Shown: positions 20,981-32,646, counted from the first letter of the stretch. The stretch: 34,828 nucleotides of DNA from Gamarada debralockiae (GCA_002803225.1 NXFV01000852.1:1-34828); one strand, 5' to 3'. Notes: generated by a model not told the origin, from the sequence alone. Numbers and translations: made by a program.

Positions 20981-21111
20981 ATAAATAAGTCCACCCCTAG
21001 GGATTTTGAAGTCAGCCTCACCAAGGGTAGTTAGCCAATATGAAAGGCATATTTGGCTTAATTGTGGGGTCGAAAGTACTAGAAGCAGATACCAGGGGTG
21101 GGCTTATTTAT
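20981..21111. mobile_element. MITE-like palindromic element
   Basis: Left end ATAAATAAGTCCACCCCTAG and right end, read in reverse complement, ATAAATAAGCCCACCCCTGG match at 17-18 of 20 positions. The interval is about 131 bp with no coding capacity, the form of a miniature inverted-repeat element or a hairpin. A weaker second inverted relation exists just outside (ACCCCTGGTACTTCTAC at about 20953). No clear target-site duplication was seen. Confidence 0.65.
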
Positions 21112-21125
21112 AATGTTAGATCAAT

Positions 21126-21734
21126 TCAGGAACGAGAGAGCCTGAGAAATCGAGCAAGACTTGTGTTGAACAAAACAGAACATTGAGATTTACTGGTACA
21201 TTGGCAAACATATGCCCCGCCTCTATTGATCAGATCTTCTGCCAGCTCATATAGGCGGAAAAAGTTATCGCTAGAACTAGTAACCTGCACAGGCTTGAAT
21301 CCTAGCCAGCTAACAATCTCTTTAATAGCAACGAAGAACTTTTCTTTATCGCCTGATGGATTCGTGTCATCAAAGCGGAGGTAGCATTTACCACCATGAA
21401 ATCTAGCAAATCCGAAATTAATTACCATCGCTTTAGTGTGCCCTAAGTGAAGAAACCCATTGGGCTCTGGAGGAAACCCGGTAACAACTTTGCTAACCTC
21501 CTCAGACCCAACGGGTCTCTTATTGTATACATCTGAGAGATATCCGATTTTGAACATTGCGTCGGGATCCGTGGTGACATCTTTGGTAGCAACTGGGCCC
21601 TTTACTTTCGGCGGTGTTGGGAGTTTGGGCTCTTTCGGTGTCTTTTTCTTCTCCGGCTTTGGTACCTTTGCTTCTTTGAGGTGATGCGCCATAGTCTTCT
21701 CTACACCACTGTCAACGGCTTCAGTGGAATCCAT
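21126..21734 (-). pseudogene. Glutaminyl-tRNA synthetase N-terminal fragment
   Basis: Open frame of 202 residues on the minus strand. After a Lys/Pro-rich extension (1-55) come DPDAMFKIGYL, VVTGFPPEPNGFLHLGH (class I HIGH motif HLGH at 96-99), NFGFARFHGG-C-LRFDDTNP, FFVAIKEIVSWLGF and RLYELAEDLINRGGAYVC. This is the start of eukaryotic GlnRS, normally about 600-700 residues beyond the N-terminal domain. After YVCQCT the sequence diverges and stops at 21126; the KMSKS loop, the rest of the Rossmann fold and the anticodon-binding domains are absent. Arg is replaced by Gly in VVT-FPPEP. It cannot charge tRNA alone and an intact gene is expected elsewhere. The truncation point is 15 bases from the MITE-like element, suggesting a rearrangement. 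The open frame is long, so it is young or maintained. Confidence 0.85.
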
Positions 21735-22656
21735 ATTTCGTCGGATGCAGTGAAGCTGTAACTTCTGCTTTTTTGTTTCGATCGTGAGTCAAAATACGGC
21801 GTACTTTATTGAGTTAAACCTGATCCGGTTATCTTGGGCGATGTACTGGTAGTAGTAACTCGTGTCAATCTTTAAGGCCAATTCGAAGTTGGAGTTAAAC
21901 CGAAAATGAACGAGATCTCGAACTCTGTGGCTCCAAAACCAAGTCTTACGGTTACCATTTACACTCGTTAAAACCCCTTACAGGCTCGAATACCACATCT
22001 ACTAGTAATTTATTGCTAGTCCGGTTCTGACTCCAAACTGCAATTCCATGCAACACACAGCTAAATCCACTCAATAGCAAGAAACACAAACAGATCGAAT
22101 ATCTCTTGGTGTACCGTAGCATCGGTATGTAAAACCATATGTGTCGGAATGATGCCTCCAATATTACCGAGCCCACCCACCATGCTGAGTTCACTGCTCT
22201 CAGTGATGCCCTTCTAATTCTTGTTGCAGCAGCAGACGATGACTGACAGTCTGGTATGGCAGAGTATGCCCCTCCAGTGACAAATGATGGACCGACTTCT
22301 TGGAGAGGGAAGTTGTCGTGGATGGATTGTCAAACTGGATGTGGCAACGCAGATGGGTAAGCAGGACACCTCGCAAAATACCCAGGGAGGCGTCGGCAAT
22401 AGCATTAGGATAACAAAGGTTGCACGGGTTTTCTACCCCTGTCGGTTGAGCTTGGCCCCTGATAGTTAACTGCCTTTATTTAACCTTCTAATTTTCAAAT
22501 AACACTTTAGTTCAGTTAACTCTCATCTGCCAGTTAATGAATTCTTATCGGCCTGGTTAACTACAGTTAATTAAGGTTAGCTTTATAAGTTTCCGGTTTT
22601 ATGTGGAATAGTTCCAGACATGGAGAATTAAGAGGGAGTTTTTGAACAGGCACACC
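21735..22656. other. Gene-free region
   Basis: No supported gene. The part 22470-22590 is AT-rich with five or more GTTAA/TTAAC motifs. Short frames at 21952-22469 have no recognisable content. Confidence 0.45.
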
Positions 22657-23832
22657 GTGTAACAGCGGTTAACAAAGGGGGCCACAAAGGAGGACTCTTG
22701 CCAAAAGGTACTCTGTTCACGCTAATACTAAACTGAGGAGGGAAGAAGGAAAGGAAAGACCAGTCTTACAAGCCTTGCTTTCTATTAAAGAACGCGTATT
22801 ACTAGTGCTCAGCTTGTGACGATGCCCTTCGGCTTATAAAGAGCCTAAACTAGATGCATAGAATAGGATCGTAGAAACTGTCTTAATACGAGAATCTAAG
22901 CTAAAGAAGAAAGAGAGAGAGGTGTAACAGGAATCGCCCTTATATACAGAAAGCCTGTCATGTGTAGCGCTCTGGGTGGCTTAACCTCGTATGGACATTT
23001 TATGGACCGCTTGCGGACCGCTAGGCTCGCGGCCACGTGTCTATTAAAATCTGACTGCTGGAAGGTCCCTTTCAATTCTCCCTCTCCGGAGCCATTCTGG
23101 GGAGACTATGTAACGACACGGCGATATTATCAACCAAATGTGCGATATGATGCGCACAGGGTGGAAGAAGATATTGGATTGCGCATAAAACGAGTGTCTA
23201 GGCTGAAGAGAAAAGAAGAAAAAAGGATCCTTTAGGGTAAAGGATGCTATTTATACATATCAGTCCGAAATCTCGAAGCTTCCAGGTCCGTAAGGTCCCG
23301 CCAAGACCGTGGCAGAGTTTTGTACATGCGGATATAAGTATCTGGGATAGAAACGAGAGAAAAAGGTCTTGCTAAAGTGATCGGAGAGGAATCGGGAAGA
23401 AGAGGGAGAAGGTGAGGAAGAAGATGGGTGGGGAAAAATGCGAAGGCAAGAGCGAAACTGCCATGTATAAAGTACAAAGCCCCAGGCAAAACACACGGGG
23501 GGACATAAAACGCCTTTGAAGTACGACGCAGAAAACGTCCCTGCGTGTGAGAATTTTTGAATTTTACATGAAGAGAGGCAGACGGGGATAACTGTCTGGG
23601 GGATGAGTTCTGGCTAAAAGACGTTGTGAATTTATAGTAGTGACAGTTTTCGGACCCCTGGCTAGGCGAAGCGGGGCTCCTTTTGGGCCCCCGTTAACAG
23701 TTGACGATTTCTGATGAGATCCATCAACAGGGTGAGCAGACCTTAGCCGTGCCTGAGCTGTGCCTGAGCCAGCCTGAGCAAAAGCGGCGCAAGTCAAGTG
23801 AGCCAGAGTGTCGAGATTCCGGTGTTGTAACA
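22657..23832 (+). repeat. Dispersed repeat, copy B (possible solo LTR)
   Basis: The partner of copy A (2980-3883). The right end is GTCGAGATTCCGGTGTTGTAACA and the left candidate end is TGTAACAG at 22658; TG...CA ends with a TATA-like ATATAC segment at 22945 and a purine-rich tract would suit a solo LTR. No target-site duplication is obvious, so the limits and the class are uncertain. An internal stretch (22960-23235) has no counterpart in copy A. Confidence 0.6.
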
Positions 23833-23949
23833 GGCTATCCAGGTCCTCCTTCCAAGGCCACTGTTCAGGATCCAACGGACCCTTCCCAGTATTGACCTAA
23901 AAGGCAACGAAAATGCACCAGCTACATCCTCTGGAGAAGGGGCTTGTTC

Positions 23950-25449
23950 ACCATCATCCCCATGTCCAGACCCAGCCCCAACGATTGAAATTCGCCATCA
24001 CCGGCAACTCATAGTCCTCTTCTTTCAAGACAGTGAATTTCGCATACCCTGTAAAGAGGATATTCGCCTCTGGTAGTCCGAGACTATTGGGTTCTAGTTT
24101 TGCTGGCGTTTGAGGAGGGATTTGAATGATTACTTTCACGCCGTCGTATATATAGTGCAGTTGGGAGGCTTGCTGCAGTATCGCAGCTGCAGTGGCCTTT
24201 GGCTAGGTTTGAACGCGAGGCGTTCCATGATTAGTTGGGGGAGTGCCTGGCTGTATTGTCCATTTTGCTGCATTATCTCGAGGCTATGTCTTTATAATAT
24301 TATGTGAACCGGCAAGGCTTGATGTGGTGATGGAATGGGTTGCGGGTGCGACGCCTGGGATGATTTTGTAAAGCAGGAAGCCTACTCCCCAAACGTTGGT
24401 TTCTACCCCCATTTGCGTGTTTGGGGGCTGTTTTGTGAAGAAGTATAGATCCTAGACTATCCATTAGCTGGGGTTGTTTTGCATGGTGCGGGTTCGAGGT
24501 ACTGGTGGAGGGTACCGCGTTGCTCCTTGAAAGCATTCAAGAATCTTCCAAAAGCACTCGTCCGGGATAAAGGGGTCTGGTGTATATTCTACGAGAAATG
24601 TGCAGTCAGCATTACACACTCTGCTCGTTGAGAGCTTTTTGACAATCGAGGCATGATTAGCAGTGCCAGTGTCTCCTATATTCAAGTCAGCTAGACTGAG
24701 AGTCATCGCATTAGCAAGAGCTTTCCTGCCACGCACTCAATCTCGCCAACAAAACGGCACAACGAAGGGACAAGCCTACGAATTCAGGCTCCTTCCATAA
24801 CCTCCAAGTCCCCACCCTCACAAAACTCCAAATAAATCCTCACCACTCGCAGATCCCTCATAAACACACCCCTGCCATCCAACGGTAGCGGATCATATTT
24901 AAAATTACCCGTCCCACCCTCCTCATGATACGCCCTATATGTCTTCACCAGATGCTTCATATCACAATATCCCCTGATCTCTCTTAACAATTTCGATTCC
25001 CGCGTCATAGACACATCAGTCTGTCCACTCTGCTTCACAACAGTATGTCTAGGGAACGACCCATTTTCATCGCCAATGCACTTCCATAATCCACAAACCC
25101 CAGCACTGCCCATCCCAAGGACTTTCTTGGGCTTCCAGACATCAGAGCGGGGGAGGCTCTCCCAGTATTGTGAACGTCGCAGTCATTCGGCTTGTTCGAA
25201 GGCACTAAGACTGTTGCGGGCGGTGACGAGAGATAGGTTGATGGTGTAGGTGGCATTGACGTCTATTGATGCGAGAGGGTCGAGATCCTTCTCTGCTTCC
25301 ATGCTGCGTTTACGGGTCGCTGATGGTATTTTGGGTTGGCCGTCATCTGAGGCGGGATGTCTTGATATCGCTGCTGAGAGCCATGTTGGAATGAATGAAG
25401 CATTGTATGAGAAAATAAGGCAATAATTACATAATTGACATTTTTGCAA
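23950..25449 (-). pseudogene. Protein kinase-like gene, degenerate
   Basis: Minus-strand remnants appear in kinase order: a Ser/Lys-rich N-terminus to SAFEQAE, in-frame TGA at 25183-25185, YWESLPRSDVWKPKKVLGMGSAGVCGLWK with a glycine-rich loop (G-x-G-x-x-G), VVKQS with the likely ATP lysine, RESKLLREI, HLVKTYRAYHEE, and RIYLEFCEGGDLE (hinge). A frameshift follows, then IPDECFWKILECFQGATRYPP, further stops, and ETNVWGVGFLLYKI (subdomain IX) near 24400. HRD and DFG motifs cannot be found, so the catalytic centre is missing or unrecognisable. The order and the CGLWK and GGDLE signatures recall the large fungal family of divergent kinases seen near heterokaryon-incompatibility and secondary-metabolism loci. 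Not functional as a kinase. Confidence 0.75.
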
Positions 25450-25897
25450 ATAGTAATAATCTTAGAAAGGTTTATCGCTGGAGAAAGTTGAAAGCCTCTT
25501 TGTCCTCATCAACCATGAAGGTAGCTTGCTTCTGGAACGGGGACGAAGTAGCACAATGCCAACAAGGGTATAAACAATGCTAACAAGGCACGTAAGAGTC
25601 TAGACGGATAGTAGGAACTTCGGAAACTCTCCCCGAACGCTGGCATTTATTGACACGATGACTGGACTCGACAGCGCAACGCAGCCAAGAGACAAAGCCA
25701 CTTCTATCGCCCCATTGAGTTGCACGAACTCATGATTTCAAGCATCTCACTCCCAGTCACGTTTTGACAGTTCAAATCTCACAAGGTTTCTTGGTCGCGC
25801 CCCGCCTACTTGGGTTGTTGAAGACGCATGGCTTCATTTTAGACACAAGTAATATATGCCGAATCGCGACCCAAACCCCATGACCAATCATATGAAT
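25450..25897. other. Intergenic region, no gene seen
   Basis: Lies between the kinase relic and the 3' end of the DscB-like gene. No coding or repeat signal was seen. Confidence 0.5.
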
Positions 25898-26784
25898 TCA
25901 GAAAGCACCCCTGAACTGGTCCAAAAGCTGCCTCCCAAGCGTGCGTCTCCTGCCAGCCTCCGCGCCCAGTCTCCCATCCGAGCCGGTAGCCAAGGCTGCA
26001 TTCTCATTCTCGCCCTCTAATCTCCTTCTCAAGCCTTCAAAATCATCACCCCTCTTCACACCCCTAATGCCCACCATCCAACCCGGAATCCTCCACCTGG
26101 TAACCGCCCCTGGCAACACATCGTTTCTCCACATGTACCCTACTACCCAACCCACTGATGCACATAAAAACGAGCCAGGGAACTGGGAGAGAGAGAGTTG
26201 GACTGCGGGGAGATATACATAGGATTTGTCTGAGAATGTGAGGCCGTAGAAAGGTTCGGTTGGTGAGTTGGCAGAGGCTGCGATGCGGTATTTGTAAACG
26301 TGTGGGATGACGGCATGATATTGAGCTAAGATGGAGAAGATGAGGGGTGTAGGGCCGGCGGGGAGGTAGTTGAGGTAATTGAGGGAGAGGGGTCGGAAGA
26401 GGAGGGCTAGGAGCATGGGTGGGAGCAGGGTTGTGAAGGCATAGCTTAGAAGGATGAATGACTATTTCCACACATTAGCATCATTCTAATGAAAGACAAA
26501 GAAAGAATGGAATGGCCCACAGCATATTTCCTCGATCCCCAAAGCCGTTCAATAACCCGCATATTATATAAAGTCATCGCAGCAAACAGCACCTCCGTCG
26601 AATTCGTGTAGCAGAGTTGGTAGATGAAGATGCGCCATACTTGATGGTACCGCCATAGATGCGGATCGACTTGGATGTAGAAATAGTGCTTTACATCTGT
26701 GATGCTAACGAGGATTGATGCGGCGACTACGCCATAGACAAGGCTACGGGAGACGGGGGCGTCTGTAAAGCCAGTGGAGAGCAT
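25898..26784 (-). CDS. dscB: DSC ubiquitin-ligase subunit, rhomboid-like (DscB/Dsc2 type)
   Basis: Exon 1 26784-26521 and exon 2 26461-25898 join in phase 0 across a 59-nt intron (GTGGGC...AAATAG, GCTAATG branch) to 275 residues. Characteristic sequence: MLSTGFTDAPVSRSLVYG, SITDVKHYFYIQVDPHLWR, QLCYTNSTEVLFAAMTLYNMRVIERLWGSRK, LPAGPTPLIFSILAQYH, LSQFPGSFLCASVGWVVGY, WR-PGWMVG and a C-terminal LGRQLLDQFRGAF. Five or six hydrophobic segments. The family has a rhomboid fold without a catalytic Ser/His pair and belongs to the Golgi/ER Dsc E3 complex that, in Aspergillus and fission yeast, cleaves SREBP and supports hypoxia growth and sterol homeostasis. The C-terminal UBA domain found in some homologues is not evident. 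Intact. Confidence 0.85.
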
Positions 26785-27205
26785 CGCGGGGTCGTGAACA
26801 AGCAGAGGATCGTGTTCGGACTGCTCAGAAATATGTTATTGGTTCATGGCTTTCCCAGCCAAATGAGAGATGAATGGTATCTTGGTAGACGGAGTTGTGA
26901 AGGCGGAGTTGTTGTTTTATGAATCAGCCTTTTCGACTCAGCCTATGATGTGAACGTGTTCGTTTGCTCGGAGCCTTGTCGTTTGAAATTCCAAGTTTTC
27001 TAGGAGCCGCGTCAACAAACCTTCCAACACAATTCACAACGAACAACGTTCACACTCTGACGTCCCATGCTCGTTGCAACCATTCGGACGATTCGGAAAT
27101 TCTATCCTACAGCTTCAAGTTAAATGCTATAGCCGGGCGCACCCTTGATCGTCGACATAAAACCATCCGGACCCTGGATCCTTCAGTCTCGTTGAACGAC
27201 CCAGC
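26785..27205. promoter_or_regulatory. Bidirectional promoter region
   Basis: The 421 bases separate the divergently read DscB-like and cis-prenyltransferase genes. A short inverted motif GAACGTGTTC at about 26950 is a possible regulatory palindrome. No TATA box is clear. Confidence 0.45.
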
Positions 27206-28367
27206 ATGTCTTCTATGCACTTATCCCAGCTGCGGAAATGGATGCTAGAGTCCCCTCCCGTCGAATGGGGTATAAATCAACTTCGAGAGCTCCTCATAGG
27301 AGCTTTGCGACAGGGCCCTATTCCACAACATGTAGCATTTGTGATGGATGGGAACAGACGTTTTGCAAGGAGCCATAAGATCGAGACAGTTGAAGGACAT
27401 AATTTGGGATTTGAAGCTTTAGCAAGGGTTTGGATCATATCTTTCCGGTCCATTGAGCTCCTGCTAACATTGAGGTTGCAGATACTCGAAGTGTGCTACA
27501 AATCCGGGGTCAAGGTCGTTACGGTATATGCATTCAGTATAGAGAACTTCAAACGCTCGAAATACGAGGTTGATGCTTTGATGGAGATGGCAAAAGTCAA
27601 ACTGTTCCAATTGTCGCAACATGGGGATCTGTTGGACAGATATGGAGCCAGCGTACGGATATTGGGGCAGAGGGATTTGGTGAAGCCGGATGTCTTGGAA
27701 GCTATCGACAAAGCTGTGGAGTTGACCAGGAATAATGGAGAGTGAGTCTTCCATCTACTGCAGACGCTGGATAGGTTCTAATTCTGGCAGTGCCGTTCTC
27801 AACGTTTGCTTCCCCTATACCTCGCGCGACGAGATTACCACAGCTATTCGAACGACGGTGGAAGACTACTCGAAACCAATACCTGCACACGCCCGACCCT
27901 TCTCCCAAACCCGAATTACACAAAAGATCCGGTCAACGAAACTTACCAGCTCGACTTCGGAATCATCTCTACGAGCAAGCTCTCCCACTCCCTCGAATAC
28001 ATCAGACCATGACGACTCAGTATCGTCATCCACGACCTTACATCCGGAATCACCACCAAACGACAGTCGAGAAGGAGCAGTATACCCGGACCCAGAGACA
28101 GTATCATCCGAAACGATAGAGGATCGACTATTTACTGCAGGAGATCCTCCGTTGGATCTATTGATCAGAACCAGTGGTGTCAAAAGATTGAGCGATTTCA
28201 TGCTTTGGCAATGTCATGAGGATACCGAGCTCGTCTTTTTGGATTGTTTATGGCCAGAATTCGATCTATGGCAGTTCTTACCAGTGTTAGTCGAGTGGCA
28301 ATGGAGACAGAAACATATTGAGGAGAAGGGATCTAATGGATTGAAGTCGAAGTTGAAAAGTCGGTAA
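27206..28367 (+). CDS. Dehydrodolichyl diphosphate synthase (cis-prenyltransferase), three exons
   Basis: Exons 27206-27427, 27482-27741 and 27791-28367 give 352 residues. Introns of 54 and 49 nt have a GCTAAC branch site (27462) and GTGAGT donor. Motifs: VAFVMDGNRRFAR with catalytic D48, GHNLGFEAL, TVYAFSIENFKRS, NVCFPYTSRDEI, DLLIRTSGVKRLSDFMLWQ (substrate-binding Arg and Ser) and VFLDCLWPEFDLW. This is the Rer2/Srt1 subunit. It extends farnesyl diphosphate with cis-isoprene units to make dolichol precursors for N-glycosylation and GPI anchors at the ER. A roughly 70-residue Ser/Thr-rich disordered insertion, before PLDLLIRTSG, lengthens it against yeast Rer2. In fungi it acts with Nus1, which is not in this window. 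The C-terminus is basic. Intact; no alternative family is plausible. Confidence 0.95.
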
Positions 28368-28994
28368 GGGGAGGATATATTTTATGGCATAGCGGCCGAT
28401 CTAAAAGCTTTGAAGAATTGGATTCAATGAATTGTACAATTTGCTTGAGCGACTGAGAGAGCGAGAGGACATGACCAGGAGGCTTTGTTTTTGGAGGTCC
28501 CAGGGATCCTCCCGGGAGTCAGGTCGCAGGAGATCATGGGTGAAAGGATATTCCATAGATTGCGGTATCGAATTCCGGGATAATCAAATGTATTTTATAT
28601 TCATACTCAGGAGCTTTCACTTCGAACCTGAATTTAAGCTTGAATTTGGTGAATGGAAATCTTTTGATTAATAAGGAAACGATCCCCCCCTGATTCGTCA
28701 TCGAGAGATAAGGCGTAAATTTTTGGTGGTGATAATGTTTGCTCTGTTTGCTTCTGATGGATAAACCTGGTGAACCCCAAAATGATCTCCCAAATCCGTT
28801 CCCAAGATCTTATCATCTGCGGCCACAACGTTCGAACGCCATAAATAATCAAGTCTCATAATACCTCAAGCCAATATCTCAATGGAATCCAACCTCTAAT
28901 TCCACTTTCTTGAGCTCTTTTCCAACTCTTTGCGCGTGTCGCACCGTATCCCCCTCAACACCGACAGAAAACACCTCCTCCATTCGCAATCACG
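28368..28994. other. Intergenic region
   Basis: 3' flank of the cis-prenyltransferase gene, then the promoter and leader of the PHD-finger gene. The last 100 bases are rich in CAACAC and CCTCC-like pyrimidine sequence, as in many fungal leaders. No gene seen. Confidence 0.5.
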
Positions 28995-31242
28995 ATGAAG
29001 ACGCCGAATATACCCTCTTCCGACCCCTCAGCGAGTCGCAGAGCTCAGCCGCCACGACAGACTCGAAATAATCCACTGAGATCCTCAGTATCAGGCTCCA
29101 GAGCGTTTGGGCCGAGAGGGTCCCTCGGCGGTCTGGAGGGTGCTCCAAGTCCAGATCAACCCATCGAGATATTTCCCGCCATAACCCACTTCGCAGATGC
29201 TATAACTGCTCTACCAAAGGAACTCGTGCGACATTTTACACTACTGAAAGAAGTCGATGCGAAAATATTTGCTCCCGAAGAAGATCTAGCAAAGCTGGTC
29301 GACGCTGCGCTCAACGCCCCTCCACCAGAACGTCGACAAGCACTCGAAGCACATCATGCTCTCGGCCCTACATCTGCTCCGGTGAGCGCGCAAGGCAGTG
29401 TCAATGGCTCTATAACAAATGGTCATCCCGGGTCCGTCGCATCTGTACCCGACGATGTTTATAATCCCGTGAACACTGCCTGGGACGCTGCTAATATCCC
29501 ACGCCGACAACTCTTCCAACATTGCGCATACACGATGTCGAATATGCTCGTTTCCCTCGACGAAAAGAATCACGTTATCTCTACAGCTGCCGAAGCTCTC
29601 AATAAACAACTCGCCCGCATCGACGATTGCTTCCCCTACATCGAGCTCGAGGTCAGTGAGGAGGCACGATACGGCAGTGTTACACATTGGGCATATCCAG
29701 AGAATCGCTCAACTAAGTTGAACTCGAGCGGTGGCTCAAGAAGGGATCTCACAGCTGCCAATACGTTGACAGCGGCAGCTCAACACCTAGTCGACGAGGC
29801 AGCAGCGAGAAGCGATGCGAGAAAACAGGCGTTGCTTGCGAAGAAGAGCAATAAACACCAAGCCGAATCGGATTTTGATGATCACCACGAGAGACACAAA
29901 GAACCGAGCAAGAAGCTTCACGGGAACAGCAAGATTCGCAAGGCGGCTGACGCGTCAATGGGCATAGGACTTGGAATTACGAACGGTGCGAGCACAAATG
30001 GCAATCCTTCAAAGCGTCGCAAGGTCGAAAAGGGTCCAACTGGTGGCGCGGTAATGGAGCGAGCTCTGAGCAGCGTGTTTGGTAGCAATGGAACGGCCAC
30101 GAAGGGCAAGGGTGGAAGCCCAAGAGAGACTCCAGGACCCGAGGGATCGAAGAAGAGATCGAGAACAGCGGCTTCAACCAACGGACAAACTAGCAGAAAG
30201 AGGTATGTGCTTGTTGAGACTGCATTCGGTACAGTTGCTAACGTTGTGCCAATCAGGAATAATACTGTAACATCTGTCGCGATGTCCCCCTCACTTGCCT
30301 CCTCCCCTATCCGAACCACATTCCCAGATTCGAAATTAACAGGACGAGTTTCTCCACCACCTACAAATGGTGGACGCCCAGCCTCGTCTCGAGCAAGGCA
30401 GAACTCCACCCAATCAATGGCGGAGCCCGTCAGGCAACCCTCAGTCTTGCACAAAGCAAACGGAGCGAGCACACCAGATCTCAGACCGGTAGCGGAGGCG
30501 ACCGGACGAACAATACCTGAAGTCAAATCTACAATGAAGGAAACGGGCACGAACTCGAAAGAGCACCTACTAGAAGACGCGGACAAAGACGATCCAGGCA
30601 TGGTCGGTGGCATCGCTGGTAATCGGAAGGACAGTACCATGAAACGGGAAGAAACAGAAACCAACGGCGATGCCATGCAAGGCATCCAGGTCACAACTGT
30701 CATGACCACCAAAAGCGGCCGAGCCTCGAAACCTTCCACGCCAGCCATACCACAATTCCCCGAGTCAGTACGCTCACGCTCATCACGCAATGCTCTTGAA
30801 GCAGCATCGAGTAACAAGCGAAGTCACAAGAAAGGCGCAGGTGCCGCAGCACAGCAGCAACTTCTTGTGCAACAGCAGAACTCAGAACTTGATGATGGCG
30901 CCAGTAGCATGCAAGGCGATGATGAGGACGGCGAGATGGTTGACGAGGATGCAGATGAGCCGCGGTATTGCTATTGTAATGAGGTTAGTTATGGGGAGAT
31001 GGTGGGCTGTGACTCCGAAAACTGTGAGAGGGAATGGTTCCATCTGCAGTGTGTGGGTTTGAAGGTTGCGCCGAAGAGTAATGGTAAGTTGGCCCCTTCC
31101 TCCCCAACATCTGTAACCCTCCTAATCGTTGAAATAACACCAATGATTATATCCCGGAAACTTTTGCTAACGAACTGCAGCCAAATGGTATTGCGACGAC
31201 TGCAAAGAGAAGCTTAAACCGAAGCGCTTTAATAGCCGATGA
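28995..31242 (+). CDS. ING-family PHD-finger chromatin protein (Pho23-like), three exons
   Basis: Best model: exons 28995-30202, 30257-31083 and 31181-31242, 698 residues. The 54-nt segment 30203-30256 is in frame and could be read through to 716 residues, but it has GTATGT, GCTAAC and CAG and is probably an intron. The ING domain appears at residues about 58-115 (AITALPKELVRHFTLLKEVDAKI) and resumes near 175-235 (LFQHCAYTMSNMLVSLDEKNHVI...LNKQLARIDD). A long disordered region follows, with KSSKKR-type basic patches and a QQQ tract. The C-terminal PHD finger begins at C641 as C-x-C...C-x4-C...H-x2-C and ends KWYCDDC across the last intron. PHD fingers of this family bind the histone H3 tail, usually K4me3. 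Long filamentous-fungal forms like this resemble Pho23 of the Rpd3L histone deacetylase complex; NuA4 Yng2 is the alternative. Nuclear. Confidence 0.85.
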
Positions 31243-32646
31243 TACCCCTTCTCTTCACAAATAATGACTCGGAACCAGCCCGATTATCCTTAGGCTTCGG
31301 ATACTTGGACGATTTGAAGGAATGGACATTGTGGAATAAGATTCGTGAACATGAAAAGGAGTTCTGGAGTTTGATACCTAGGAAAACGTCAAACTTGCAA
31401 ACTGGCTGCTGTCTTGAGTGCAAGCTCCTGGATATATGGAAGGCATGGAATGCATATTTCGGATTCGGATCGATGGTTTTTGGGATTACCCTGGTATGCG
31501 GGACGGATAGGTCTTCTCTTCTTAATAAGTGTGAGATGATAGGCGCGTTATAGAATTGTTTATATGATGAGTTCTTAGATGTGAATGTAAACGGATATTC
31601 GTAAAAAGACTCAAAGCGGATGGAAGTGCATGGCTGTGAGTTGAAAGGGAGATGACGTTCGGGAGCCGAAAGTTTCTACGAAGGATCGCTCAGTAAGTCA
31701 GCAAGGCTTACGTAAGCGCGACTGGAAAGACTAGGAAAAGGCACGCGATCTTTCCTAAGTTACGGATTCTCACCTTCTCGAACAGCAATTCCTTTTCAAC
31801 AGGTGCCCAACGTCTGTTGCTTGGTTGTACCAGTGACACGTACATGCCAATGCTACTCTACGGGCTTTATGTAGCTCGCTTCAACTTTCTCGCAAGTCGC
31901 AAAGACCTGCAAAGTGCTCCTCAAACGCTTTGTGCAGAAATTGGCGTGGAGTCGCGCCCGTTGTCTCCCTAGTATGCTGAAGTTATTTTTATAGAATTTA
32001 CTGCTGGTGCTTGGTGCGACGATGTATTCATTCTGGTGCATTGAACGATTGACTTCTTCCAACCGGGCCAACTAGTGAAGCCCTTTGGAGCCTCATTTGT
32101 TCCCGTGTTACCATCTACGGAAAACTTTCCTCATCTCGAGGCTGAACTTCACAGGAGCAGAATATACAACCTAGATCATCCAAACCGATTCAGCGATCGG
32201 AAATATCAAGAGATCCCGTCGCGAATATACCAACCTGAATCACGTACTTTAATTCATGATTAAACTCGGGCGGATACGCACCTGAAATCTAAACTTTTTA
32301 CATAGAAGTTATCTTCACCATACGTTGTCAATACTGTTAGGGTCTGACACTAGGTCAGTTATTTCACTGTCGGAATCTCGACATTTCCCAACTATTAAGC
32401 TCACATGTCTACGCCCCGCCTTTGCTCAGGCCGGCTCAGGTCTGCTTAGCTGTGCTTACGTCTGGTCATCGGTTTACGCGCCGCGGAGCAGTCAAAGAAC
32501 CCAGAAATAACAACTTTTAGCCGCCACCAGAAATAACTCGAATCCCACTGCCACAACTCGATAAAGCTTTCACAAAAGGTAATCTTATTATAATTCCTCG
32601 CTCCCCATGCTTTCGCAGCGTGAAGCGCGCACAGCATATCCCCAAA
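31243..32646. other. Gene-free region with a CCTGAGC repeat fragment at its right end
   Basis: The first 300 bases are probably the 3' untranslated part of the PHD-finger gene. An open frame 31239-31553 has no family features. The rest holds no supported gene. Confidence 0.5.
32340..32470 (-). repeat. Inverted fragment of the copy A/B repeat end
   Basis: Read on the minus strand it gives AGACCTGAGCCGGCCTGAGC, then GTGAGC and GTCGAGATTCCG, the same order as at 3780-3872 and 23740-23825. Only the terminal 130 bases are present, in the opposite orientation. Confidence 0.75.

Noticed and set aside
29918..30817. Minus-strand frame of 299 codons
   Set aside because: Lies antisense to the well-supported ING/PHD gene and has no family features; it is a codon-bias shadow.
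31239..31553. Plus-strand frame of 104 codons after the PHD gene
   Set aside because: It overlaps the stop codon of the spliced PHD gene and has no recognisable domain; probably 3' untranslated sequence.
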